Source: Lachnospiraceae bacterium (lineage in GTDB: Bacteria; Bacillota_A; Clostridia; Lachnospirales; Lachnospiraceae). Taken from it: DNA of 9,632 nucleotides. Of this stretch, positions 1 to 6,172 are shown piece after piece. The first letter of the stretch is position 1. Each line of letters begins with the position of its first letter. Under the pieces are notes generated by a model that worked only from the letters and a program-made list of their open reading frames with translations, was not told where the DNA came from and ran no database searches. The stretch is from NCBI GenBank assembly GCA_017553665.1, contig JAFZKM010000076.1, positions 1 through 9,632 of the forward strand, read 5' to 3'. A program made the translations under genes and the position numbers.

Positions 1-458
1 ATCATCTCCAGGCCTACCACGGTGGTGCCGTACTCGCTCAGAATGATGTCGTCGATGTTGAAGTTGCTGCCGGAACGGTAAAGGAACAGCGTTCCGAGTC
101 TTTCTCCCGCGATATCGATGGGTGTGATGATAGCCACATAATCACCGATGTTATCGCCTTCGAAACCCAGTGTTTCGAGATTAACGTTCTCCTTTGTGGA
201 GAGAATGTTAAGCAGGCGCTCGTTAAGTTCGGGATCGATATGTCCGCCGACCGAATCCTTAATGAGCTCCTGAATAGGAGTGATGTCGTTCCTGTTCTTG
301 ATACCGAGGATCTTGCCCTTTCTGCTGATAACAAGAATGTTCGATTCAAGAATGTCACCGAGAACAAGACAAATATCGTTAAACACAACTTTATGAGAAC
401 TGTTATTGTGTAAAAGCTTGTTTATCTTTCTGGTTCTGTCAAGCAATTGTACGCTCAT
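1..458 (-). CDS. codY: CodY global transcriptional repressor, N-terminal part (3' end outside window)
   Basis: CodY is a cytoplasmic DNA-binding regulator that senses branched-chain amino acids and, in many species, GTP, and represses nutrient-acquisition and stationary-phase genes. The visible 152 codons begin MSVQLLDRTRKINKLLH, the typical CodY opening. They continue through most of the ligand-binding GAF domain, with segments such as VFNDICLVLGDILESNILVI (about residues 25-44) and the ITPIDIAGERLGTLFLYRSG stretch (about 111-130). The winged-helix DNA-binding half, expected to about residue 259, lies beyond the left edge. The ATG at 458-456 follows a GGGGGA ribosome-binding site at 467-472. 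The gene is downstream of topA in the same direction across a 122-bp gap with its own promoter. The order dprA-topA-codY is a familiar Firmicutes arrangement (in Bacillus extra genes intervene). Family identity is secure; truncation is due only to the window edge. Confidence 0.95.
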   Translation of the reverse strand, partial: MSVQLLDRTRKINKLLHNNSSHKVVFNDICLVLGDILESNILVISRKGKILGIKNRNDITPIQELIKDSVGGHIDPELNERLLNILSTKENVNLETLGFEGDNIGDYVAIITPIDIAGERLGTLFLYRSGSNFNIDDIILSEYGTTVVGLEM

Positions 459-502
459 TTAAATAATCCCCCATGCAAAACAATCATTTGGATACAATTT
501 AC

Positions 503-532
503 ATATTAGCACAGATTGTTTTGAAAATGCAA
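503..532 (-). promoter_or_regulatory. Likely sigma-A promoter of codY with extended -10
   Basis: Reading the minus strand, TTGCAT (527-532) is followed after 18 bases by TAATAT (503-508). TGC precedes it directly, giving the extended -10 form TGnTAATAT. The predicted start lies near 496, leaving an untranslated leader of about 40 bases before the codY ATG. The -10 is strong and the -35 is moderate. Its presence suggests codY is transcribed separately from topA. Confidence 0.6.
515..529. promoter_or_regulatory. Weak CodY-like operator over the codY promoter
   Basis: The plus-strand 15-mer ATTGTTTTGAAAATG matches the Bacillus/Lactococcus CodY consensus AATTTTCWGAAAATT at 11 of 15 positions. 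It sits between and across the -35 and -10 elements of codY, where binding would block transcription. CodY autorepression is known in some Firmicutes. The match is only moderate in AT-rich DNA, so this is a suggestion. Confidence 0.3.
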
Positions 533-552
533 TAGAAACTATTCAAATTTGC

Positions 553-571
553 GCAATTATTTATAAATTGC
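553..571 (-). terminator. Weak AT-rich hairpin just after topA
   Basis: GCAATT (553-558) and AATTGC (566-571) form a perfect 6-bp stem around a 7-base loop, starting about 10 bases after the topA stop codon. It has little GC and no clear run of T on the minus strand, so termination would be inefficient at best. Some topA transcripts may read into codY. Confidence 0.2.
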
Positions 572-580
572 AGATACAAT

Positions 581-2578
581 TCAAGACTGTTCTTCGACAA
601 CAGGAACATCCGGCTTCTGCCATGAGACAAAATCGCAGTCGGGATGATTGGAACATCCGTAAAATCTTCTGCCCTTCTTTGTCTTCATGATCAGCACGTC
701 GCCGGTGCCGCACTTCGGGCACTTCTGTCCGGTCTTCTCGATCAGAGGCTTTGTATTCCTGCAATCGGGGAAGTTCGGGCATGCAAGGAACTTTCCGTGC
801 GGTCCGTACTTGATGACCATGCGGCTGCCGCACTGGTCACATATTATATCGGACTCTTCGTACTTAATGTTAACCTTTTCAAGTTCTTTGTTCGCGGCTT
901 CAACCGCAGTCTCAAGGTCGGGGAAGAAATTCTCGATAACGGTCTTCCACTTAACCTCGCCGTTTCCCACAGCATCGAGCAGGCCTTCCATGGTCGCCGT
1001 GAAGTTAACGTCCACAATACCCGGGAAGGATTTTGTCATGATGTTGTTGACAGCCTCTCCGAGCTCGGTGATGTAGAGATTTTTATTTTCCCTCGCCACA
1101 TAATGGCGCGCGATAATTGTCGTAATTGTAGGAGCATATGTGCTGGGACGTCCGATCCCGAGCTCCTCGAGTGTCTTAACGAGAGAGCCCTCGTTAAAAT
1201 GCGCGGGCGGCTGTGTAAAATGCTGCTCAGCCTCAATACCCTTGCATACGGGCTTTGTGTCTTTGGTGATCCAGGAAAGATCCTTATTGTCCTCTTCCCT
1301 GCTCTGCTCATCATCAAGCTTATAAACCGACATAAAGCCGTCAAATGACAGCGAAGCAGCGCCTGCCGCGAAATTATAGCCTGCCGCGTCAAGCTTTATA
1401 TTGACCGTATCGTAAACTGCCTGCTCCATGCGGCTCGCCACGAAACGTCTCCAGATGAGCTTATATAATCTCAGCTGGTCGCGCTGCAGCGAATCCTTTA
1501 CTTCGTCGGGAGTCAGTTCCACATAAGAAGGTCTGATCGCTTCGTGAGCGTCCTGGATCTTCTTCTCATTTTTAGCCTCGGCAGCCTTTGCCGCGAGGTA
1601 CTTCGCTCCGAACGCGCCCTCGATATAATCTCTGCAGGCCTTGTCGGCTTCTTCCGAGATACGCGTGGAATCTGTACGCAGGTATGTGATGAGACCGATG
1701 GTGCCGTGTCCCTTTACATCCACGCCCTCATAGAGCTGCTGGGCAAGCTGCATGGTCTTCTGCGTTGAGAAGTTCAGGAGTTTCGAAGCCTCCTGCTGCA
1801 GCGTACTTGTAGTGAACGGAAGCGGCGCCTTGCGTCTGCGCTCTCCGTGCCTGATATCCGTGATCGTAAAAGCGGCGCCTTCAAGAGCCTTCTGAATTGC
1901 CTTGGCCTGCTTTTCCGATGAAATGTCTATTTTCTTTCCGTCCTTGCCTGTCAGATGCGCCTTGAAATGCTTGCCTGCGGGGCCGTTCATCTCAGCATCG
2001 ATATACCAGTACTCCTCAGGAACAAACGCGGCGATCTCCGCCTCTCTGTCGGCAATGATGCGAAGCGCGACAGACTGCACTCTTCCGGCCGAAAGACCTG
2101 ACTTGACCTTCGCCCACAGAAGGGGGCTGATCTTATATCCCACAAGACGGTCCAGGACACGTCTTGCCTGCTGAGCGTCAACAAGGTCCATGTCAATGTC
2201 CCTTGCCTGCTTGATGGAATTCTTGATCGCGTTCTTTGTGATCTCGTTGAATGTGATCCTGCTGCAGTTCTTCTCGCCCAGCTTGAAGAATTCATACAGA
2301 TGCCACGAAATAGCCTCTCCCTCACGGTCAGGGTCCGTTGCGAGATAGATCTTGTCCGCCTTCTTTACTTCTTTGCGGATATCCGCAAGAAGCGTGCCCT
2401 TTCCGCGAATTGTTATATATTTAGGTTCGAAGTCATGCTCCACATCTATTCCCATGCTGCTCTTGGGCAGATCGCGCACATGTCCGTTCGATGCGATCAC
2501 TTCATATCCCGTGCCAAGGAACTTCTTTATGGTCTTCGCCTTGGCCGGCGACTCCACGATTACCAGATTCTTTGCCAT
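581..2578 (-). CDS. topA: DNA topoisomerase I (type IA)
   Basis: This enzyme relaxes negatively supercoiled DNA by cutting one strand and passing the other through the break. At 665 residues it has the full family layout. The Toprim domain is at about residues 1-115, with E9 in VIVESPAKA and the acidic triad D82, D84, E86 in TDPDREGEA. The catalytic core carries the active-site tyrosine Y299, with R301 in GLITYLRTDS. At the C-terminus are two zinc ribbons, C580/C583/C600/C606 and C620/C623/C642/C648; many E. coli-type enzymes have more. The ATG at 2578 follows GGAGG at 2589-2593 with a 10-base spacer. It lies between dprA and codY, separated from dprA by a probable terminator and with its own promoter. 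All catalytic residues are intact and there is no sign of frameshift. Confidence 0.98.
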   Translation of the reverse strand: MAKNLVIVESPAKAKTIKKFLGTGYEVIASNGHVRDLPKSSMGIDVEHDFEPKYITIRGKGTLLADIRKEVKKADKIYLATDPDREGEAISWHLYEFFKLGEKNCSRITFNEITKNAIKNSIKQARDIDMDLVDAQQARRVLDRLVGYKISPLLWAKVKSGLSAGRVQSVALRIIADREAEIAAFVPEEYWYIDAEMNGPAGKHFKAHLTGKDGKKIDISSEKQAKAIQKALEGAAFTITDIRHGERRRKAPLPFTTSTLQQEASKLLNFSTQKTMQLAQQLYEGVDVKGHGTIGLITYLRTDSTRISEEADKACRDYIEGAFGAKYLAAKAAEAKNEKKIQDAHEAIRPSYVELTPDEVKDSLQRDQLRLYKLIWRRFVASRMEQAVYDTVNIKLDAAGYNFAAGAASLSFDGFMSVYKLDDEQSREEDNKDLSWITKDTKPVCKGIEAEQHFTQPPAHFNEGSLVKTLEELGIGRPSTYAPTITTIIARHYVARENKNLYITELGEAVNNIMTKSFPGIVDVNFTATMEGLLDAVGNGEVKWKTVIENFFPDLETAVEAANKELEKVNIKYEESDIICDQCGSRMVIKYGPHGKFLACPNFPDCRNTKPLIEKTGQKCPKCGTGDVLIMKTKKGRRFYGCSNHPDCDFVSWQKPDVPVVEEQS

Positions 2579-2588
2579 CCCTAAAAAA

Positions 2589-2648
2589 CCTCCACTGCGT
2601 TGCGGTCACTCGCAGTATGTGCTTCGCACAACTCTGCTTGCCTCCACT
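2589..2648 (-). repeat. Structured topA leader: 8-bp direct repeat enclosing two hairpins
   Basis: CCTCCACT occurs at 2589-2596 and again at 2641-2648, so on the transcript AGTGGAGG appears twice. The downstream copy holds the Shine-Dalgarno used by topA. Between them are a 5-bp hairpin TGTGC/GCACA with a 3-base loop (2618-2630) and a 6-bp stem ACTGCG/CGCAGT (2594-2599 with 2611-2616) that ends directly against the GGAGG. A competing stem, TGCG/CGCA in transcript terms, can form inside the second hairpin. The layout resembles a small inserted palindromic repeat or a translation-control leader. Which of the two cannot be told from one copy. Confidence 0.45.
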
Positions 2649-2666
2649 TAACTTTAAGCGTTCATT

Positions 2667-2695
2667 AGCATACTCTTTTTTCTATTGGTATGCAA
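2667..2695 (-). promoter_or_regulatory. Likely sigma-A promoter of topA
   Basis: On the minus strand TTGCAT (2690-2695) and TATGCT (2667-2672) are separated by exactly 17 bases, each matching its consensus hexamer at 4 of 6 positions. The spacer contains an A-rich run. The predicted start is near 2660, giving a leader of about 80 bases that contains the hairpins at 2594-2630. It directly follows the putative dprA terminator, which supports separate transcription of topA. Confidence 0.45.
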
Positions 2696-2697
2696 GC

Positions 2698-2727
2698 AAA
2701 AAATATAAAAGCGGTGCCGCGCACGCC
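2698..2727 (-). terminator. Probable Rho-independent terminator after dprA
   Basis: Ten bases beyond the dprA stop, the minus strand can fold GCGTGC against GCA-C-CGC (six pairs, one bulged C, GCG loop; 2711-2726). TTTTATATTTTTT follows at once (2698-2710). A GC-rich stem followed by a long T-rich tract is the classic terminator form, although the stem is short and imperfect. Confidence 0.55.
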
Positions 2728-2736
2728 AAAATGGTA

Positions 2737-3885
2737 TTAATTCAGCCCGCTTGCGGTAAATCGCCCGTCCCCCGTACTTCTTGCCAGTCCGCGCAGTTCC
2801 AGCATGGTCAGTATCGACATGATCTGGGAGAAATCAAGCCCTGTGCGGAATGAAAGCTCCGAGGTACTTTTCGGCTGAAGATCGAGAAGTTTCAGCACCA
2901 TGGCCTGATCGGATGTCAGACCTTTGATCTTCTTCCGGTACGAGCTTTTTTGCGGCCCCTCACGATCGACCAGATACCCGTACGAATGCGCCATCTCGGC
3001 GACAATATCTTCAGGAGAAGTCACAAGCCTCGCGCCCTGCCGTATAAGCTTGTTGCAGCCGTCGCTGAGCTTATCTCCGATACGCCCCGGGATCGCGTAA
3101 ATGTCCTTCCCCTGTTCGAGTCCCATTTCTACTGTGATGCCGGTTCCGCTCTTCTCCCTGGCCTCGACCACAAGTATTCCGTCCGCAAGTCCCGAGATGA
3201 TCCGGTTCCGCAGGGGAAAATGCGCCGGAAGCGCCTGAGTCCCCGGTGCATATTCCGAGATCAGCCCGCCATTCTCCGGTATCCTCTCATAAATATCCCG
3301 GTTCGCCGCCGGATAACATATATCGACTCCGCAGCCCAATACCGCGTAGGTCTTCCCCCGCCCCGCAAGCGCGCCCCTGTGCGCATGCCCGTCTATACCT
3401 GCCGCCATCCCGCTGATAATATCGATCCCCAGTTTAGCCAGTTCTTCGGAAAAACGGATTCCCAGTTCCCTTCCGTAAGGCGTACATCCTCTGCTTCCTA
3501 TCACGGCAACCGCAGGTCTTCCGCTCTCCGGCAGATTCCCTTTATAGAACAACCCAATCGGTCCGCCCGCGATCTGCCTCAAACGTTCAGGATAAAGCGG
3601 ATGCTCCCTGCTGACAAAGCCAATCCCGCGTTTCTTAAGCCTTTCGTATTCCTCATGCGGATCATAACCTCTCCTGCGTACGATCATCTGTTCCAGGGAA
3701 TGTGAACTGAGAACTCCTGCTGAAAACAGTTCACCCTCACTCGCCCCAAACACTTCTTTTACTCCGCCGAAATACCCGATCAGGTTGTCCGTTTCTTCCT
3801 CCGTCAAAAAATCTATTCCTGCCAGAAAAAGCCAGTATTCCTCTTTCTCTCTGCTTTCTTCCTTCATTTGCGTTCCAAGATCCAC
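2737..3885 (-). CDS. dprA: DNA processing protein DprA (Smf), RecA loader in transformation
   Basis: DprA binds incoming single-stranded DNA in natural transformation, protects it and loads RecA; it is also widespread in bacteria not known to transform. The 382-residue protein has an N-terminal helical region (about 15-75). A Rossmann-like core (about 80-295) contains GSRGCTPYG (130-138), SGMAAGIDG (158-166) and FPLRNRIISGL (223-233), the signature motifs of the family. A C-terminal winged-helix segment (about 320-382) contains TSELSFRTGLDFSQIMSILT. The start used is GTG at 3885-3883, preceded by AGGGA (3891-3895) with a 5-base spacer. An ATG six codons later (3867) has a poorer ribosome-binding site. 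It follows comM by 31 bases, so the two are probably co-transcribed. No key motif is missing. Confidence 0.96.
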   Translation of the reverse strand: MDLGTQMKEESREKEEYWLFLAGIDFLTEEETDNLIGYFGGVKEVFGASEGELFSAGVLSSHSLEQMIVRRRGYDPHEEYERLKKRGIGFVSREHPLYPERLRQIAGGPIGLFYKGNLPESGRPAVAVIGSRGCTPYGRELGIRFSEELAKLGIDIISGMAAGIDGHAHRGALAGRGKTYAVLGCGVDICYPAANRDIYERIPENGGLISEYAPGTQALPAHFPLRNRIISGLADGILVVEAREKSGTGITVEMGLEQGKDIYAIPGRIGDKLSDGCNKLIRQGARLVTSPEDIVAEMAHSYGYLVDREGPQKSSYRKKIKGLTSDQAMVLKLLDLQPKSTSELSFRTGLDFSQIMSILTMLELRGLARSTGDGRFTASGLN

Positions 3886-3916
3886 ATATTTCCCTGTGAC
3901 TGATCGTTATCCTTTC

Positions 3917-5461
3917 TCACTGCAGTATTTCATCCATCCCCGCGATCCCCATACGGTACCCCAATGCCTCCGCAAGATGTTCGCTCCTTATCCGTTCCGA
4001 TCCGGCCATGTCCGCGATCGTCCTCGCCACTCTCAGGATCCTGTGGTATCCGCGCGCGCTCAGGTTCATCGACTCAAACGCGCTCTCCATCAGCTTCTTC
4101 TCTTCCTTTTCCAGCTCGCAGAACCGCATGATCTCAGCGCCCGTCAGCTGCGAATTGAAGTTGATCTCCAGTCCGCGGTAGCGCGCTTCCTGTATGCGGC
4201 GGGCCCGTTCCACCCTCTCCCGTATCGCTTCGCTGGACTCGTTTTGCCCGATCGTGCTGAGCGCTTTGTACTCAATCTCCTCGACATTCACGCAGAGATC
4301 GATCCTGTCGAGGATAGGCCTGCTGATCCGCCTTCTGTAGCGGTTTATCATGCTCGAGGTGCAGGTACACCGGTTCCTGTCGGGATAATAGCCGCAGGGG
4401 CAGGGATTCATCGACGCCACCAGCATGAATCCCGCCGGATATGTATAAGAAGCCGACAGCCTGGATATATGCACTTCCTTATCCTCCAGGGGCTGCCTGA
4501 GGGCCTCGATCACCTCTCGCGAAAACTCGGGCAGCTCATCAAGATACAGTATCCCGTTGACCGCAAGGCTTACCTCGCCCGGCCTCGGATACTGCCCTCC
4601 TCCAATCACGGAATTGATCGTGGCTGTATGGTGCGGGCTCCTGAAAGGCCTGCGTGTGACCAGGCTCTTTCCGCCTCCGAGCTTCCCGGCGACGCTGTAT
4701 ATTCTCGTGAGTTCCATGCTCTCGTCAAAACTCAATGTCGGCATGATCCCGGGCATACGCTTCGCGATCATCGTCTTCCCTGCTCCGGGCGGCCCCGACA
4801 AAAGAAGATTATGCTGTCCCGACGCGGCTATCTCCGCGGCCCTCCGCGCCGCTGCCTGTCCCGCGACCTCTGAAAAATCCGGTATCATCTCATGATCCTG
4901 CTGTAAGAACACCTCACCGATGTCCACATGAACCGGTTCAAGCTCATCCGCGCTCCCATACAGGAATTCCACGAGCCGTGCAAGGCTCTCACACCCGAAG
5001 CATTCCACGCCCTGCACCACACCCGCCTCAGGCGCGTTTTCTTTGGGGACTATCACCTTTTGTATCCCTGCTTCGCGCGCCGCGAGCACGATCGGCAGAA
5101 TGCCCGGAATGCCCTTTATCTCTCCGTCCAGGCCCAGTTCTCCCACGATCAGAAGCCCTTCGAGCCTCTCCTCCGGGATCATCCCGGCAGCTGCCATTAC
5201 CGCGATCGTGATCGGCAGGTCAAAGCCCGTGCCGCTCTTTCGCATATCCGCGGGTGAAAGGTTGATCGTAATATGCTTCGGCCTCATCCCGAAGCCCGAA
5301 TTCTTCATGGCCGTACGCACCCTGTCCCGCGCCTCTTTGACCTCACTCGCGAGGAATCCGACCATATTGAACAGAGGCAGTCCGTCACTGACATCCGCCT
5401 CACAATTGATTATCTGTGCCTCGATCCCGTAGACCGCGGCACTTAAAACACTGCTGTACAT
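3917..5461 (-). CDS. comM: ComM/YifB family AAA+ ATPase (Mg-chelatase-like), DNA branch-migration helicase
   Basis: Members of this family are hexameric AAA+ ATPases; the Vibrio ComM protein promotes branch migration during integration of transforming DNA. The 514-residue protein starts with a Lon-protease-like ChlI fold (about 5-165, with the motif NMVGFLASEVKEARDRV at 32-48). The AAA+ core follows, with Walker A GPPGAGKT (223-230), Walker B LYLDEL (305-310), a CPCGYY plus CTC cysteine cluster (C354, C356, C365, C367) and RPILDRIDL (381-389). A C-terminal helical domain (about 405-505) completes it. The ATG at 5461 is preceded by GAGG within GAGGGGG at 5466-5472. It heads the comM-dprA pair, a neighbourhood that supports a role in handling single-stranded DNA. 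Its promoter is not clear; an AT-rich stretch at 5490-5535 is the likely place. Confidence 0.95.
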   Translation of the reverse strand: MYSSVLSAAVYGIEAQIINCEADVSDGLPLFNMVGFLASEVKEARDRVRTAMKNSGFGMRPKHITINLSPADMRKSGTGFDLPITIAVMAAAGMIPEERLEGLLIVGELGLDGEIKGIPGILPIVLAAREAGIQKVIVPKENAPEAGVVQGVECFGCESLARLVEFLYGSADELEPVHVDIGEVFLQQDHEMIPDFSEVAGQAAARRAAEIAASGQHNLLLSGPPGAGKTMIAKRMPGIMPTLSFDESMELTRIYSVAGKLGGGKSLVTRRPFRSPHHTATINSVIGGGQYPRPGEVSLAVNGILYLDELPEFSREVIEALRQPLEDKEVHISRLSASYTYPAGFMLVASMNPCPCGYYPDRNRCTCTSSMINRYRRRISRPILDRIDLCVNVEEIEYKALSTIGQNESSEAIRERVERARRIQEARYRGLEINFNSQLTGAEIMRFCELEKEEKKLMESAFESMNLSARGYHRILRVARTIADMAGSERIRSEHLAEALGYRMGIAGMDEILQ

Positions 5462-5516
5462 TCTGCCCCCTCAGAAAGGAATACATGGTAAGGAAAACTC
5501 ATTAGAAATAATAAGA

Positions 5517-5531
5517 TGTTTTCAGAATTTA
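5517..5531. promoter_or_regulatory. Weak CodY-like site upstream of comM
   Basis: The 15-mer TGTTTTCAGAATTTA matches the CodY consensus at 10 of 15 positions, with an exact nine-base core TTTTCAGAA. It lies 56 bases upstream of the comM start codon in AT-rich DNA, where a promoter would be expected, and 91 bp from a much better match at 5608-5622. On its own it would be ignored; the pairing gives it some weight. Confidence 0.25.
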
Positions 5532-5585
5532 AGAAAAATAGACTTCTGTTTCATCTGTATGCGAACAGATTATCACAGAAGTCTA
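5531..5585 (-). terminator. Two-tier hairpin terminator after nrdR
   Basis: TAGACTTCTGT (5539-5549) and ACAGAAGTCTA (5575-5585) form a perfect 11-bp outer stem. Inside it, ATCTGT (5553-5558) and ACAGAT (5565-5570) form a second 6-bp stem around a 6-base loop, with a small asymmetric internal loop between them. On the minus strand the stem is followed by TTTTTCTT (5531-5538). No T run follows it on the plus strand, so it should act only on transcription leftward from nrdR, insulating comM. Confidence 0.75.
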
Positions 5586-5607
5586 ATTATGTCAATGAAA
5601 TATTTTA

Positions 5608-5622
5608 AATTTTCTGATAATT
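5608..5622. promoter_or_regulatory. Near-consensus CodY operator at the nrdR stop codon, upstream of comM
   Basis: AATTTTCTGATAATT matches the CodY consensus AATTTTCWGAAAATT at 14 of 15 positions; only position 11 differs. It overlaps the nrdR TAA stop and lies about 147 bases upstream of the comM start, with the nrdR terminator between. It could act as an upstream CodY site for comM-dprA or as a roadblock at the end of nrdR. The consensus was defined in Bacillus and Lactococcus and is assumed to hold here. Confidence 0.5.
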
Positions 5623-6082
5623 ACTTCTCGTTCCTCGTGAGGATCTTCTGGAGCTCGGCCATGAAAGTATCAACATCCTGGAACTCACGGTAAACCGACG
5701 CGAATCTAACGTAGGCTACCTGATCGAGCTTCTGGAGCCTGTCCATGATCAGCTCGCCGATCACGGATGAAGGGATCTCCTTCGTGTCCATGTTGAAGAT
5801 CGTGTTCTCGATATCATCGATCATATCGGTGATCTTATCGAGCGGCACGCTGCGCTTCCTGACGGAAAGCATGATGCCCTTCTCGATCTTCGCGCGGTCG
5901 TATGCCTCACGCGTATTGTCCTTTTTGATGACAAAAACAGGGATCGTCTCAACCTTCTCATACGTGGTGAAACGCTTGTTGCAGGCGTCACACTGACGGC
6001 GGCGTCTGATGGAATCGCCGTCTTCGGCAGGTCTCGAATCGATAACTCTGGTATTTTCATCTCCGCAATAAGGACACTTCAT
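5621..6082 (-). CDS. nrdR: NrdR, ATP/dATP-sensing repressor of ribonucleotide reductase genes
   Basis: NrdR binds ATP or dATP and represses ribonucleotide reductase operons when deoxynucleotides are plentiful. The 153-residue protein has the usual length and layout. The N-terminal zinc ribbon uses C3, C6, C31 and C34, with the signature MKCPYCG, RVIDSRP and RRRRQCDACNKRFTTYE. An ATP-cone domain spans about residues 48-138, starting near VIKKDNTREAYDRAKI and ending near VRFASVYREFQDVDTF. The ATG at 6082 follows AGGGG (6091-6095) with an 8-base spacer, and that ribosome-binding site is part of an NrdR-box-like operator. The gene appears to be a single-gene unit with its own TTGACA promoter and a strong terminator, flanked by the methyltransferase operon and comM. 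Identity is certain from the motifs. Confidence 0.98.
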   Translation of the reverse strand: MKCPYCGDENTRVIDSRPAEDGDSIRRRRQCDACNKRFTTYEKVETIPVFVIKKDNTREAYDRAKIEKGIMLSVRKRSVPLDKITDMIDDIENTIFNMDTKEIPSSVIGELIMDRLQKLDQVAYVRFASVYREFQDVDTFMAELQKILTRNEK

Positions 6083-6090
6083 CTTGAAAA

Positions 6091-6106
6091 CCCCTATATA
6101 TAGTTA
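6091..6106. promoter_or_regulatory. NrdR box 1, overlapping the nrdR Shine-Dalgarno
   Basis: CCCCTATATATAGTTA matches the reported NrdR-box consensus acaCwAtATaTwGtgt in its whole core CTATATATAGT. The minus-strand AGGGG that serves as the nrdR ribosome-binding site is the edge of the box. With box 2 its centre-to-centre distance is 33 bp, about three helical turns, the kind of spacing expected for paired NrdR boxes. Confidence 0.75.
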
Positions 6107-6123
6107 TTTGAGGCTCACTTCAG

Positions 6124-6139
6124 CCCCTATATATAAGTT
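6124..6139. promoter_or_regulatory. NrdR box 2, at the nrdR transcription start region
   Basis: CCCCTATATATAAGTT repeats the first 12 bases of box 1 exactly and differs from the palindromic core at one base (A for G at 6136). It adjoins the predicted -10 element of nrdR, so bound NrdR would cover the promoter and start site. The presence of two boxes in front of nrdR itself points to autoregulation. Confidence 0.7.
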
Positions 6140-6163
6140 TAAGTAAATGAAATGCTTTGTCAA
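6136..6163 (-). promoter_or_regulatory. Likely sigma-A promoter of nrdR
   Basis: The minus strand has a perfect -35 TTGACA (6158-6163) followed after 16 bases by TAAACT (6136-6141), a 4 of 6 match to the -10 consensus. A TATATA further on is too far away (22 bases) for a normal spacer. The promoter lies immediately after the stop codon of the upstream methyltransferase gene. The -10 assignment is less certain than the -35. Confidence 0.5.
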
Positions 6164-6172
6164 GGAAAATGA

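Noticed and set aside
531..543. AATAG/CTATT inverted repeat upstream of codY
   Set aside because: Five AT-rich pairs around a 3-base loop are common by chance in such DNA; there is no evidence of function.
644..1348. Plus-strand open frame of 234 codons opposite topA
   Set aside because: It is wholly inside topA in antisense, has no recognisable motif, and is explained by the codon pattern of topA.
2950..5257. Long open frames on the plus strand opposite dprA and comM (up to about 360 codons)
   Set aside because: They are antisense to clear, full-length conserved genes, are rich in Arg/Pro/Ser as expected of codon-bias shadows, and lack recognisable domains or good ribosome-binding sites.
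5475..5530. Candidate comM promoter with TATTAT or TAATGA as -10
   Set aside because: The region is AT-rich and probably does hold the promoter, but no -35 hexamer is better than 3 of 6 at a suitable spacing, so no single placement can be supported.
6083..6140. TATATATA repeats before nrdR read as a TATA-rich low-complexity tract or riboswitch
   Set aside because: The repeated unit includes flanking CCCC and matches the NrdR-box core next to the nrdR gene itself, and no extended RNA fold is seen.
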